Source: Parasalinivibrio latis (GTDB taxonomy: Bacteria > Pseudomonadota > Gammaproteobacteria > Enterobacterales > Vibrionaceae). Taken from it: a DNA stretch of 64,000 nucleotides. A program made the position numbers and the translations under genes. The stretch's first letter is position 1. The number at the start of each line of letters is the position of its first letter. The notes below the pieces were generated by a model. That model searched no databases. It was not told where the DNA came from and was given only the letters and a program-made list of their open reading frames with translations. Of the stretch, positions 16,971-25,650 are shown piece by piece. The DNA is taken from assembly GCF_036825535.1 (NCBI RefSeq), contig NZ_CP098813.1, forward strand, positions 372,001 through 436,000, written 5' to 3'.

Positions 16971-17567
16971 ATGCAAAATTACAGGCAACATATTCGAGTG
17001 AAGACTGTCAGGTTAAAACCTACACGGCAGATTATCTTTAATTTTTCTTTATGGCTTTTCTTTCTTACCTTTCTGTTCGCTGCCTCGGTCTATGCCCATG
17101 GGCCAACACGGCAGAAAGTATCAGAAAGCATTGAGATCAACGCACCTGCAGAAAAGGTCTGGGCGATCGTTGGGGCCTACGACAAACTTCACACTTGGTT
17201 GCCTCCTGTGACCAAGACAGAAGTTATTGAAGGGGAGCCTACTAAAACCGGGGCTCTTCGTGTTGTTACCGTAGGTGATAAATCCATTACCGAAAAGCTG
17301 AAAGCATACAAGCCCGAAAAAATGAGCCTGAAGTACCGTATCACCAAAGGTGATATTACCTTGCTTCCAGTGACGAACTACCAGTCCACTATCTCGGTAA
17401 AGTCTCTTGGTGAGGGTAAAAGTAAAGTCACATGGGCTGGAGCATTTTACCGAGGAGACCCAAACAATAACCCACCTGAAAACCTGAATGATAAGGCGGC
17501 CATATCAGCGGTGACTGGCTTATATAACGTGGGTTTGGAAAACCTCAAAAAGATTGCCGAGCAATAA
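16971..17567 (+). CDS. Exported SRPBCC-family (MxaD/polyketide-cyclase-like) protein
   Basis: 198 residues from ATG 16971 (an in-frame TTG at 16953 lies too close to its purine stretch to be convincing). A hydrophobic segment around residues 23-41 ending SVYAHG is a signal sequence. The mature part is a START/SRPBCC fold: ESIEINAPAEKVWAIVGAYDKLHTWLP, and a C-terminal helix ending NVGLENLKKIAEQ. These proteins bind small hydrophobic ligands in a deep pocket. It sits between hairpins, probably as a single gene. The ligand is unknown. Confidence 0.8.
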   Translation: MQNYRQHIRVKTVRLKPTRQIIFNFSLWLFFLTFLFAASVYAHGPTRQKVSESIEINAPAEKVWAIVGAYDKLHTWLPPVTKTEVIEGEPTKTGALRVVTVGDKSITEKLKAYKPEKMSLKYRITKGDITLLPVTNYQSTISVKSLGEGKSKVTWAGAFYRGDPNNNPPENLNDKAAISAVTGLYNVGLENLKKIAEQ

Positions 17568-17630
17568 TCCGGTTTCAGTCAGATTTCACACCTGGCTGCA
17601 CAAAAAATCCGCAAGGTGCAGTATAGCCTC

Positions 17631-17662
17631 AGCTATCTCCCAATACTGGAGATAGCTTTTTT
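17631..17662 (+). terminator. Intrinsic terminator after the SRPBCC gene
   Basis: Ten-base perfect stem AGCTATCTCC/GGAGATAGCT, seven-base loop, ending in six T. Confidence 0.92.
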
Positions 17663-17734
17663 GCATCTGCTCTCAGTACGTACAAGTCAAACTCTGCATA
17701 CTTAGTAGCTATTTTACAACTCACATTAAAACCG

Positions 17735-18298
17735 ATGACTGAAAAAGAAAAAATGATTTCGGGTCAGATCTACCAACCATGGGACGACGTTTTAACCCGG
17801 GATCGCGAAATGGCTAAGGATCTGTGTTTCCAGCTAAACCAGACACTCCCATCCGACCGTCAGACTCGCGCCAGTATTGTCAGCAATCTCCTGGATCTTG
17901 AAGGTACAGCCTGGATCGAATCACCGTTTAATTGCGATTACGGATATAACATCAAGGCAGGTAACGGATTTTATGCAAACCATGGCTGCACCATTCTGGA
18001 TGCTGCCCCGGTTACTTTCGGCAGTGACTGCCTTTTGGCCCCCGGTGTGGTTATCTCAACGGCAACTCATCCGATAAACCCACAAAAACGTGCGGCAGGA
18101 GAGGAATACGCGCTGGCTATAACAGTCGGAGACAATGTCTGGTTCGGCGCAAATGTCACTGTCTGCCCCGGCGTCACTATTGGCGATAATGTTGTGATAG
18201 GTGCCGGCAGCGTCGTAGTAAGAGACTTGCCTTCAAATACTGTTTGCGTAGGCTCTCCGGCAAAACCGATCAGAAGTATCGACGAAGAACATCCTTAA
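17735..18298 (+). CDS. maa: Maltose O-acetyltransferase (left-handed beta-helix)
   Basis: 187 residues, the length of Maa/NodL/LacA enzymes, with an N-terminal TEKEKMISGQIY segment matching Maa. FNCDYGYNIKAGNGFYANHGC and the hexapeptide repeats LAPGVVI, GDNVWFGANVTVCPGVTIGDN form the trimeric beta-helix. The catalytic histidine is in STATHPIN. It acetylates a sugar hydroxyl with acetyl-CoA. No strong ribosome site precedes ATG 17735; ATG 17753 would lose conserved residues. Confidence 0.88.
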   Translation: MTEKEKMISGQIYQPWDDVLTRDREMAKDLCFQLNQTLPSDRQTRASIVSNLLDLEGTAWIESPFNCDYGYNIKAGNGFYANHGCTILDAAPVTFGSDCLLAPGVVISTATHPINPQKRAAGEEYALAITVGDNVWFGANVTVCPGVTIGDNVVIGAGSVVVRDLPSNTVCVGSPAKPIRSIDEEHP

Positions 18299-18385
18299 AA
18301 CTTAGGTCTGCTGCTAAACATGTAACTTATCAGCGCGCTCGTATATGCTTAAAAAGCAAACACAACAAATAGAAGTGAGACAAGG

Positions 18386-18862
18386 ATGCAACGTGAAGTA
18401 ACCCTGCGCTTTTTAGCTGAGCCCGGCGACGTGAATTTTGGGGGCAAAGTACACGGCGGAGCCGTCATGAAATGGATTGACCTGGCAGCATATGCCTGTG
18501 CTGCAGGCTGGAGCGGGAAGTATTGTATAACTGCCTATGCCGGTGGTATCCGCTTCGTGAAACCGATTCACGTTGGCAACCTGGTAGAAGTCAGCGCCAA
18601 AGTGATTTACACCGGCCGCTCTTCCATGCATATCGCTATTGATGTCCAGGCATCTGAGCCGACAAAATTGGAACGTCGCTTAACCACGCACTGTATCGTT
18701 ATCATGGTTGCCGTGGATGAGCATGGTAAACCCACGGATGTGCCTGAATGGGTACCGCAGACCGAAGAAGACATTCACCTTCGCGAATCCGCTGTCAAAT
18801 TAATGGAGATGCGCAAGCAAATCGGCGAAGAAATGGAAGCCCACGTGAAAGGCTTCAAATAA
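18386..18862 (+). CDS. Acyl-CoA thioesterase, hotdog fold (YciA-like)
   Basis: 158 residues with NFGGKVHGGAVMKWID, the family pattern including the catalytic region, then YAGGIRFVKPIHVGNLVEVSA and STMHIAIDV-like strands. It hydrolyses acyl-CoA thioesters in the cytoplasm. GTGAGACAAGG before ATG 18386 gives a weak ribosome site. Monocistronic and convergent with the MarR-GNAT gene. Chain-length preference cannot be read from the sequence. Confidence 0.88.
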   Translation: MQREVTLRFLAEPGDVNFGGKVHGGAVMKWIDLAAYACAAGWSGKYCITAYAGGIRFVKPIHVGNLVEVSAKVIYTGRSSMHIAIDVQASEPTKLERRLTTHCIVIMVAVDEHGKPTDVPEWVPQTEEDIHLRESAVKLMEMRKQIGEEMEAHVKGFK

Positions 18863-18880
18863 CATATCCAAGGTCATTTA

Positions 18881-18907
18881 CCAAACGGCAAGATTATTGC
18901 CGTTTGG
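18881..18907. terminator. Bidirectional hairpin between convergent genes
   Basis: Perfect 11-base stem CCAAACGGCAA/TTGCCGTTTGG with a five-base loop, between the thioesterase and MarR-GNAT stop codons. Neither strand has a clear T-run, so termination efficiency is uncertain. Confidence 0.55.
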
Positions 18908-18914
18908 GGCAATA

Positions 18915-19820
18915 CTAAAACCATTTAATCATGCATACCTCACAGGCATCGTGGCCTGTATCACCCATCGAATTGCTAAGTCGCTCAAAACCCAAGCTCT
19001 CATACAGAGCAATAGCTTCTGTCAGGTTTGCCGTCGTTTCCAGATAACAACCCCGGTAACCCTTCAACCGTGCAAAGGCAAGAGCCTTTACAGCAAGCTT
19101 TCTGGCAAATCCCCTTCCCCTTAACTCTGGTAAGAAATACATTTTCTGCAACTCAGCCAGTTCCTCTTCCCCCTTTAGCGGAGCAATTCCACCGCCGCCC
19201 AGTACGCGATATTCACGCTCAATCACCCAGTATTCACAATTGTCCGGAGCATAGACTTCGCTCAACCTGTCAAGGAACGGATCCGTAACCCCGTACCCAC
19301 ATTCACCCGTTAAACCATACTCAGCAGAGACTCGGCGAATTACTGCGGCAACAGAGGCATTATCAAGGGCCGTCAGTTCACGGAAAGTGTAGCCGGATTG
19401 CCTGGGAACAACCTGCATCGCCCGAATATAACGCCTAAGGCTGCTTTCCAGCGCAGCCTGTTCATCAGCTTCAAGCTGTTCCATAAATGCCTGAACCTGA
19501 CCATTGAGCTGGCAGTGCAGTACTTTCAATTTTTCCCTGCCGGCATCCGTCAGCCGGAAAACCATGCTCCTGCCATCCGTCGGATGAGGTACAGATTCCA
19601 CAACTCCCTGATTTAGCAAAGTGGCCAGTGTCCTACTGGCGTTGGATTTATCGACATTAAGGCGTAAGGACATTTCGCTGACCGTCATGGGTTCAGGTTC
19701 CAGTTCAATCATGGTATGTGCCTGAACCGGTGTCAGTAACATATCCCCGCAATAGTTATCCAGCAGTCCCAGTTGCCTCACTAATAGCCGGGAAAGTTCA
19801 CGAAGGTTTTCGGGTGTCAT
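18915..19820 (-). CDS. Fusion of MarR-type regulator and GNAT acetyltransferase
   Basis: 301 residues from the ATG at 19820, chosen for the GGAG six bases before it; a longer frame to 19907 would run through the likely operator. Residues 1 to about 150 are a MarR winged helix (EPMTVSEMSLRLNVDKSNASRTLATLLNQG; HPTDGRSMVFRLTDAG). Residues about 155-301 are a GNAT domain with the acetyl-CoA loop PELRGRGFARKL and YESLGFERL. Such fusions are known in proteobacteria; substrates are mostly unknown. Paired TGTTGCGAT boxes just upstream suggest autoregulation. Confidence 0.85.
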   Translation of the reverse strand: MTPENLRELSRLLVRQLGLLDNYCGDMLLTPVQAHTMIELEPEPMTVSEMSLRLNVDKSNASRTLATLLNQGVVESVPHPTDGRSMVFRLTDAGREKLKVLHCQLNGQVQAFMEQLEADEQAALESSLRRYIRAMQVVPRQSGYTFRELTALDNASVAAVIRRVSAEYGLTGECGYGVTDPFLDRLSEVYAPDNCEYWVIEREYRVLGGGGIAPLKGEEELAELQKMYFLPELRGRGFARKLAVKALAFARLKGYRGCYLETTANLTEAIALYESLGFERLSNSMGDTGHDACEVCMIKWF

Positions 19821-19833
19821 ATCACTCTCCACA

Positions 19834-19873
19834 TGTTGCGATACACAACTGATATTTGTTGCGATTCGCAACA
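19834..19873. promoter_or_regulatory. Paired operator boxes for the MarR-GNAT regulator
   Basis: TGTTGCGAT occurs at 19834-19842 and again at 19857-19865, 23 bases apart. The second copy forms a perfect palindrome TGTTGCGA-T-TCGCAACA (19857-19873); the first is imperfect. They lie 14 and 37 bases upstream of the MarR-GNAT start, where a repressor would block transcription. Spacing near two helical turns supports binding of two dimers. Inference from position and symmetry. Confidence 0.55.
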
Positions 19874-19999
19874 TTGTCAATACCAAAAGTGCGGAGTGTG
19901 AGGACAATTAGGTTACATGCGAGTCGGTTGGCTAATAAACGTAACACTTGGACTATAGTTAAACATGTGCATATCCCCTTATATTCTGGGAGCTATTGA

Positions 20000-22687
20000 A
20001 TGTCATTCCGGTTAAAAACCATATTAGGTGTTGCGATTATTGAGCTGGTAGTTCTCGCGATCCTGATTTTATCCGGGCTCAACTGGCTTCAGGACTCAAA
20101 CAACACACGCCTGGCTGAGGGCAGCCAACGCCTGGCCAAGGCTTTCGCCAATGCCGCCCGTGATGAAGTGATATCAACTGACCTTGCCAACCTGCAATCT
20201 TTTGTTGACGAAGCTATCTCAAGCAACGATATCGACTATCTCCGTTTTGTAGACAATACCAATATGACCCTGGCAGAGGGCGGAGACCGCAACAGTGCCG
20301 GGCAGACAATCAACTATGACGAGGAGCCGTCGGAAAGTTCAGATGGTGTATATGACACTTATGCCCACGTAGTGCTCGATGGAATTAACTTTGGGCGAGT
20401 TGAACTGGGTATCAATGTCAGCCGCTTGGGAACATTGATGGAAGAAGCCAGACGCTACAGCTACTCGGTTGCAGCTGTTGAAGTGGTATTGGTTGCGCTC
20501 TTTTCCCTTTTACTTGGCAATTACTTAACCAACCGCCTTTACCAGCTGCAAAATGCTGCATCCCAAATAAAAAAGCATGGCCCCGGAACCACTGTAGACA
20601 TATCAGGCTCCGATGAGCTTGCTGAAGTATCTTCAGAATTTAACCGCATGTCGACGTCTCTTGCCGAGTCGTACCAGTCTATTATCGAAGAAAAACAGCG
20701 CTACCTCAGTCTGTCACTGCAACACACCCAACTTGTACAGCTGGTTGAGCAAACTCAGGAAGCCTTTCTTATCGCAGACTGTAATGACAGGATTTTGTGG
20801 GCTAACCAGGCTTTGGCAACGCTGACAGGCTACGCTTTATCAGCAGTAAAAGACAATACGCCGGGCTCGGTACTATTATCCCCAGACACAAGCAGTGAAA
20901 ACCTGGAAGCACTTCACTTCAACAGTGATGCACCAGAAGCCCGCACCCTTACACTTACCTGTGCCAAACGGATGGGGCAGAGGTATGAGGCTGAAATCAA
21001 CATCTTCCCCATTACTGATTCCTTGGGAAATATCGACAGGTATGCCTACATCATCCGCGATATTTCAGAGAGCCAACGTATTCAGAATGAGCTGCGCGTT
21101 TCTGCCGAAAATGCGCTGGCAGCCACGCATGCAAAATCTCGCTTTCTTGCCAATATGTCCCATGAAATCCGAACGCCAATGAACACCATTGTCGGTATGG
21201 CAGACTTGCTGAATGAAACGGAACTGACTCAGCAGCAGCGTCACTACATAAACCTGTTGTCCCACTCCAGCCAGGATCTCCTGTTTCTAATCAATGAAAT
21301 TCTAGACCTCTCCAAAATCGAAGCTGGGAAACTGTTGCTGGACAAAAAAGCGTTTAACCTCCGGGAACTGGCAGACGACTGTCTGTCTATGGCAGCAGTC
21401 AACGCAGGGGCAAAAGGTCTAAACGTTATCAGCGATATCGACCCTGCAATGCCCTATAACGTGAAAAGTGATCCTGTCCGGCTGGGACAAATTATCAATA
21501 ACCTGCTGAGTAATGCCGTCAAGTTTACCGACTCAGGCTCCATCACATTAAAGATTTCAGAAAGTCAGAAACACCCACACACCAGGAGTAAAAAGAAAAC
21601 CCGTTACCTCATCAGTATTACAGACACAGGAATTGGTATCCCTGCGGATAAAATCTCAATTATCGGTAACAGCTTTGAACAGGTTGATAATTCTAACACT
21701 CGGCGCTACCAGGGGACCGGACTGGGTCTCGCGATAACCAAAAACCTTGTAAATATTTTTGGCAGTGAGTTAAAAATTGAATCGGAGCCCGACAAAGGAA
21801 GCCGCTTTTTTTTCGAATTGGTTCTGGACAATGTCAATCAGGTTCCAATGGATCCTAGTTTCTTTGACGGCGTGGAAGTTTGGCTTGAGTGTCTCGCTGC
21901 GGAGTATCCTCCTGCGCTGGTAGAGCAACTTCATTTTTGGGGAGCGGCAGTGAACCCACCTACCCCACTGATCCCTGAAACTTTTTCTACCCAAGTAGAA
22001 AAGGCCAAACGGGTGAAAATAGTGATTGTTGACGAACAATCTTCATTGCCGAAAGAACAACATTTACCCACGCTTTGCCTTTATTCCAAAGTTACCAATT
22101 TGCCGGCAGACGATAATGAAGGTGCAATCCGGCATGTTTCAATGCCAGTAAAATACCAGGAGCTAAAAAGGGCGCTGGCTGATCTCGCAGAGAAAAGCTT
22201 CAATGGCGAGGACATTGAAACCGCCAAGCAGTGGTCCCAACCGCCTGATTTAAAAGGCAAGACCCTATTGATAGTCGATGATATTCAGTCAAACCGTATT
22301 CTGGCAAAAGCCCTTCTGGTTAAAACCGGGGCAAGATTGTTCTTTGCCAATAATGGAAATGAAGCATTTGAGCTATACCGCAAGCACCGCCCTGAAATGA
22401 TACTGTCTGATGTATCCATGCCGATAATGGACGGTTATGAAATGACTCAACTCATACGGGACCATGAATCTTGTATGAGGCTTCAGGCCTGCATCATTGT
22501 CGGATTGTCAGCCCACGCCGCCGTTGACGATTATGAACTGGCGCATGATGCAGGAATGAATGCCTACCTTACCAAGCCACTTCGAAAAGAAGAGCTTTAC
22601 AGAATGCTCCATCATTTTGAAACGCCGATGGCTGAATTCAGCCGAGAACCATCCAATAAAGACGTCCATGACAGCTTTGTGAAATAA
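20000..22687 (+). CDS. Hybrid sensor histidine kinase (HAMP-PAS-HisKA-HATPase-REC)
   Basis: 895 residues. A first membrane helix (about 9-29), a periplasmic domain (about 30-155), a second helix (about 157-178), a HAMP linker (about 180-235) and a PAS domain (about 245-360) precede the kinase core. The phosphorylated histidine is His388 in NMSHEIRTPMN. The ATPase boxes are NNLLSNAVKF, DTGIGIP and GTGLGLAI. A degenerate receiver-like stretch precedes the C-terminal receiver, whose phosphorylated aspartate is Asp804 in SDVSMPIMDG, with the conserved lysine in AYLTKPL. No Hpt domain or partner regulator is adjacent, so the output is unknown. Confidence 0.92.
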   Translation: MSFRLKTILGVAIIELVVLAILILSGLNWLQDSNNTRLAEGSQRLAKAFANAARDEVISTDLANLQSFVDEAISSNDIDYLRFVDNTNMTLAEGGDRNSAGQTINYDEEPSESSDGVYDTYAHVVLDGINFGRVELGINVSRLGTLMEEARRYSYSVAAVEVVLVALFSLLLGNYLTNRLYQLQNAASQIKKHGPGTTVDISGSDELAEVSSEFNRMSTSLAESYQSIIEEKQRYLSLSLQHTQLVQLVEQTQEAFLIADCNDRILWANQALATLTGYALSAVKDNTPGSVLLSPDTSSENLEALHFNSDAPEARTLTLTCAKRMGQRYEAEINIFPITDSLGNIDRYAYIIRDISESQRIQNELRVSAENALAATHAKSRFLANMSHEIRTPMNTIVGMADLLNETELTQQQRHYINLLSHSSQDLLFLINEILDLSKIEAGKLLLDKKAFNLRELADDCLSMAAVNAGAKGLNVISDIDPAMPYNVKSDPVRLGQIINNLLSNAVKFTDSGSITLKISESQKHPHTRSKKKTRYLISITDTGIGIPADKISIIGNSFEQVDNSNTRRYQGTGLGLAITKNLVNIFGSELKIESEPDKGSRFFFELVLDNVNQVPMDPSFFDGVEVWLECLAAEYPPALVEQLHFWGAAVNPPTPLIPETFSTQVEKAKRVKIVIVDEQSSLPKEQHLPTLCLYSKVTNLPADDNEGAIRHVSMPVKYQELKRALADLAEKSFNGEDIETAKQWSQPPDLKGKTLLIVDDIQSNRILAKALLVKTGARLFFANNGNEAFELYRKHRPEMILSDVSMPIMDGYEMTQLIRDHESCMRLQACIIVGLSAHAAVDDYELAHDAGMNAYLTKPLRKEELYRMLHHFETPMAEFSREPSNKDVHDSFVK

Positions 22688-22769
22688 TCCCGCTAAAACA
22701 GCACCTTGACTGATAGACAGTCAAATATTGCAGTAACCTGCTTCTTAAGATGATCTTGGTACAATGTAC

Positions 22770-22793
22770 AAAAACGCCGGGAAGATCCCGGCG
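22770..22793 (-). terminator. Terminator of the DUF2076 gene (minus strand)
   Basis: Seven-base stem CGCCGGG/CCCGGCG with a five-base loop; on the minus strand it is followed by five T. Located just beyond the DUF2076 stop. Confidence 0.85.
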
Positions 22794-22815
22794 ATTATGT
22801 TTTATGTTGGCCGTA

Positions 22816-23580
22816 TTAAAAGGTATCGTCGTCAAAACCGCCGAAGTCATCCCCACCGAAGCCACTGTCACCAAATGAGCTGTCATCTCCGCCAAAGCGG
22901 TTTGGATCATCATCAAAGCCTGTATTAGCAAACCCGGAGTCATCGCTGAAACCGCTGTCGCCAAACCCATTGTTATCATCAAATCCGGTTCCCTGATTCC
23001 AGCCACCGGTATAATCCTGGGTGTAGGAATCGGTGCCTTGCAGGAAACTGCTGTCTGAACTTCCAGCATCAGCAGTGGCTGCATCAGAACCATTATCCTG
23101 TTGAGCGTCAGTCTGGCCGTCTGGCTGCTCTTCAATGATGGTGTTATTGGTAATGTCTTCAACAACAGGCTGCTCATGTTCACCGCCAAAGAACAGGTGG
23201 CTCAATGCACTGCCGGCAACCATACCCGCAGCGACACCAGCAGCTGTTTGCATGAAGCCGCCGAAAGCACTTGGTCGATAAGCTGGCTGTGGCGGCTGTG
23301 GTGGCTGGCGGTCACCACCAAACATACGGCTGAAACTGCCGCGTTGGGACTCCTGTTTATAATATTCCGCATTACGCTGCAGGTAGTCGTTGCGGTCTTT
23401 CATATCTTTAAGCGCCACTTCCTGCGCCAGTGCCAGTTGAGTCAGTCGGTAAACTATATCCGGCTGTGAGGCGATTCGGTCTGTGATGAGTTTCTCGGCT
23501 TCGGGGTCTTTTGCCTTTCCCTGGTTGGCACCCAATTTGTCTGCCAGTTTCTGAATCAGTTCCTGTTCTTGTGGTGTCAT
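22816..23580 (-). CDS. DUF2076-family protein with long acidic F/G-rich tail
   Basis: 254 residues from the ATG at 23580, preceded by GGGGG. The N-terminal TPQEQELIQKLADKL helical segment is the DUF2076 signature; QQVALKDMKDRNDYL-like helices follow. A glycine/alanine-rich segment (GVAAGMVAGSALSHLFF) could be membrane-associated. The last 90 residues are a low-complexity tail made of repeated GFGD/GFDDD/FGGDD units, very acidic and probably disordered. Function is unknown for the family. Confidence 0.75.
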   Translation of the reverse strand: MTPQEQELIQKLADKLGANQGKAKDPEAEKLITDRIASQPDIVYRLTQLALAQEVALKDMKDRNDYLQRNAEYYKQESQRGSFSRMFGGDRQPPQPPQPAYRPSAFGGFMQTAAGVAAGMVAGSALSHLFFGGEHEQPVVEDITNNTIIEEQPDGQTDAQQDNGSDAATADAGSSDSSFLQGTDSYTQDYTGGWNQGTGFDDNNGFGDSGFSDDSGFANTGFDDDPNRFGGDDSSFGDSGFGGDDFGGFDDDTF

Positions 23581-23705
23581 ATTTGCCCCCAGCCCTTTAG
23601 TTTGTTGGGTTCTCACTGTTTAAAAGGAAAATACGCCACTTTACTCATCGGGAAATGGCTTCAATCTTAGTTTCCAAAATTAACAGCCCTTGGCGCAGAA
23701 TGGTT

Positions 23706-23987
23706 TCAGCTATCCAATATTCCATTACGTACCAGACCCCGGCGAACATTTTTACATAACTTTCCAAACAACCTGATTTCATCAAACTTGGGAATAATCC
23801 CACGTTCGATGGCACTTTCCCAGTAACACACTTCAGTATCCACCAGCTCCATCAGCTTTTTCGGACAGCCGATACAGTTGTTATCAGGCCCGCAATAAAA
23901 CGTATCGGATTCATAAAGCGGCAATTCATCTTTCACCTGCCCGATGAGCTGAAGCATGGCACTTTTCAAATCAGGTTTTTTGCTCAT
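23706..23987 (-). CDS. Small conserved-looking protein with a four-cysteine cluster
   Basis: 93 residues from the ATG at 23987; the longer frame to 24089 would overlap the GNAT gene and adds no convincing sequence. The centre carries CGPDNNCIGCPKK, three closely spaced cysteines that could bind zinc or an iron-sulphur cluster, with further cysteines later (EVCYW; GKLCKN). I do not recognise the family. It is divergent from the GNAT gene with about 84 bases between starts. Confidence 0.6.
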   Translation of the reverse strand: MSKKPDLKSAMLQLIGQVKDELPLYESDTFYCGPDNNCIGCPKKLMELVDTEVCYWESAIERGIIPKFDEIRLFGKLCKNVRRGLVRNGILDS

Positions 23988-24071
23988 TTGTGGCACATCA
24001 ATTAACGTAACGAATAGGGGATGCGCTTTATACCCCTGTTTCCGTCCAACCTCAACTGACAAGGATGTAAC

Positions 24072-24659
24072 ATGCCAGACCAAGATCACTTTGTGCTGTG
24101 GACTCCCAACTTAATACTCAGGAACTTTCTCCCCAGTGACCTGAGTGATTACCTGGCGATGAACAGGGATGCCAAATACCAGCGTTTCTACAGCGAAGAA
24201 GATTGCTCTGACGAAAAAGCTGCTTCCCTTGTCGATCTGTTTATCCAGCAGGCTCAACAGAACCCGCGCACTGCTTACCAGCTGGCAATCACAGAAAAAA
24301 CTTCCCACCGATTTGTGGGTACCTGTGGTATCAGGCGTGAAGGAAACAATGCCTCAATGGGCTGTGGGCTTGTTCGCGGTTTTCATGGCACGGGTTACGC
24401 TAAAGAAGCTTCACATGCACTGATGGCATTTGGTTTTGAAACCCTCGGTGTCAGCAGGGTTTATGCTGAAACCATAGGAGAGAACCGTTCAGCCATTGCC
24501 CTTTGCCGCCAACTGGGTCTGGTGGAAGAAGCACGAATTAAGGACGCTCGATATTTTAAGCACCAATGGTGGGATAGCGTACGACTGTCAATTGACGCCC
24601 AAACATGGCGGAAAAACGTGGCAATAAGAGAACGTGCCAACATGCCAAACCAGCCTTGA
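24072..24659 (+). CDS. GNAT-family N-acetyltransferase (RimJ/RimL-like)
   Basis: 195 residues. WTPNLILRNFLPSDLSDYLAM is the RimJ/RimL-type N-terminal strand-helix; GCGLVRGFHGTGYAKEA is the acetyl-CoA loop and GVSRVYAETIGENRSAIALC the following strand-helix. AAGGATGT precedes ATG 24072. Likely acetylates an amine of a protein terminus or small molecule; substrate not readable. Confidence 0.85.
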   Translation: MPDQDHFVLWTPNLILRNFLPSDLSDYLAMNRDAKYQRFYSEEDCSDEKAASLVDLFIQQAQQNPRTAYQLAITEKTSHRFVGTCGIRREGNNASMGCGLVRGFHGTGYAKEASHALMAFGFETLGVSRVYAETIGENRSAIALCRQLGLVEEARIKDARYFKHQWWDSVRLSIDAQTWRKNVAIRERANMPNQP

Positions 24660-24721
24660 ACCTCTCCATTCCTTTTACGTCTCATCAGTGATACAGACAG
24701 TAGTTGGCACCCTAATCTAAA

Positions 24722-24739
24722 GTTCACCTTATGGTTAAC
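24722..24739. promoter_or_regulatory. Candidate ArsR operator over its own start codon
   Basis: GTTCACCTTATGGTTAAC matches 16 of 18 positions of the perfect palindrome found at 25593-25610. It covers the ATG of the ArsR gene (24731), so binding would block its own expression. Confidence 0.5.
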
Positions 24740-25069
24740 AATGAAAAACAAAATCTGGACCGGATCTTTTCCGCGCTGTCTGACCCGACACGGCGTGCAA
24801 TGGTTCATCGCCTAATGCAGGGTCAGGCCACCGTCCGGGAGCTATCGGTACCTTTTAATATCAGCAAGCCGGCAATCACCAAGCACCTGAAAGTACTGGA
24901 ACGAGCTGGCTTAATGGAACGGACAGTTGTCGGTCGCGAGCACTGGTGCACTTTGAATGCTGAACCACTCAGTGAGGTTTCCCGCTGGCTGGCATTTTAT
25001 AAGTCGTATTGGAACCAGCGCCTGGATGAATTGGATTCGTTTATTACAACGGACAGTAAGGAACGGTAA
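24731..25069 (+). CDS. ArsR-family winged-helix regulator
   Basis: 112 residues. LDRIFSALSDPTRRAMVHRL and VRELSVPFNISKPAITKHLKVLERAGL are the classic ArsR pattern of regulators that accompany AHSA1/SRPBCC genes. It has no obvious metal-binding CxC motif. Its stop overlaps the start of the next gene (TAATG), so it is co-expressed with the SRPBCC protein that probably senses or processes the same ligand. An operator-like palindrome spans its start codon. Confidence 0.9.
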   Translation: MVNNEKQNLDRIFSALSDPTRRAMVHRLMQGQATVRELSVPFNISKPAITKHLKVLERAGLMERTVVGREHWCTLNAEPLSEVSRWLAFYKSYWNQRLDELDSFITTDSKER

Positions 25070-25536
25070 TGGATGCCACATCAACCCAAAACGGATATGC
25101 AGTTCTCAATCTTGAAAGACGATACCAGGCATCTGTCAGCCGTGTTTTTGAGGCATGGTGTCAGGACACCCTTATGCAAAAATGGTTTGGTGCAGCAAGT
25201 TATCCCGTTACGTCGATTACCCTGGATGTCAGGCCCGGTGGCCGGTATGAAATTGTCCAGGAAGGCCCGGATGGCACACCAATACGCCATTTTGGTACCT
25301 ATATCGACGTGGAAAAAAACCGGCGTCTTGCCTTTACCTGGGTTTTGGCTAGCCAAAGCTGCCAAGGATGTGCCGGACACGAAGCGACCACACTGGTGAC
25401 CATTGAATTCACTGATGAAGGCACAAGTACCCTGCTTCGGTTGACCCATGAAAAGCTGCCAAACCAACAAGCCTATGATGGACACAAGCACGGCTGGACT
25501 ACCTGCCTTGCCTCTTTAGAAGCCACTCTGGCCTAA
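25069..25536 (+). CDS. SRPBCC/AHSA1-family protein, ArsR partner
   Basis: 155 residues of the AHSA1 type: RRYQASVSRVFEAWCQ, MQKWFGA, then VRPGGRYEI, RLAFTWV and a closing HEKLPNQQAYDGHKHGW helix. Such proteins bind hydrophobic ligands and often sit beside ArsR regulators. Translationally coupled to the ArsR gene (one-base overlap). A terminator follows at 25561. Ligand unknown. Confidence 0.88.
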   Translation: MDATSTQNGYAVLNLERRYQASVSRVFEAWCQDTLMQKWFGAASYPVTSITLDVRPGGRYEIVQEGPDGTPIRHFGTYIDVEKNRRLAFTWVLASQSCQGCAGHEATTLVTIEFTDEGTSTLLRLTHEKLPNQQAYDGHKHGWTTCLASLEATLA

Positions 25537-25560
25537 GCAACAGTTAACAAATTTGAATAC

Positions 25561-25581
25561 AAGCACTTCGGTGCTTTTTCT
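25561..25581 (+). terminator. Intrinsic terminator after the ArsR-AHSA1 pair
   Basis: Six-base stem AAGCAC/GTGCTT closed by a TTCG tetraloop and followed by TTTC TTT. Confidence 0.8.
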
Positions 25582-25592
25582 TTACCCAAACA

Positions 25593-25610
25593 GTTAACCA
25601 TATGGTTAAC
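25593..25610. promoter_or_regulatory. Perfect 18-base palindrome, likely ArsR operator
   Basis: GTTAACCATATGGTTAAC is a perfect palindrome about 40 bases before the start of the second AHSA1 gene. A 16/18 copy covers the start codon of the nearby ArsR gene. Two related palindromes at the two transcription units strongly suggest a small ArsR regulon. Confidence 0.6.
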
Positions 25611-25650
25611 CATGAAAACTCAATTCACCGACAGACAAAGGAGAAACATC

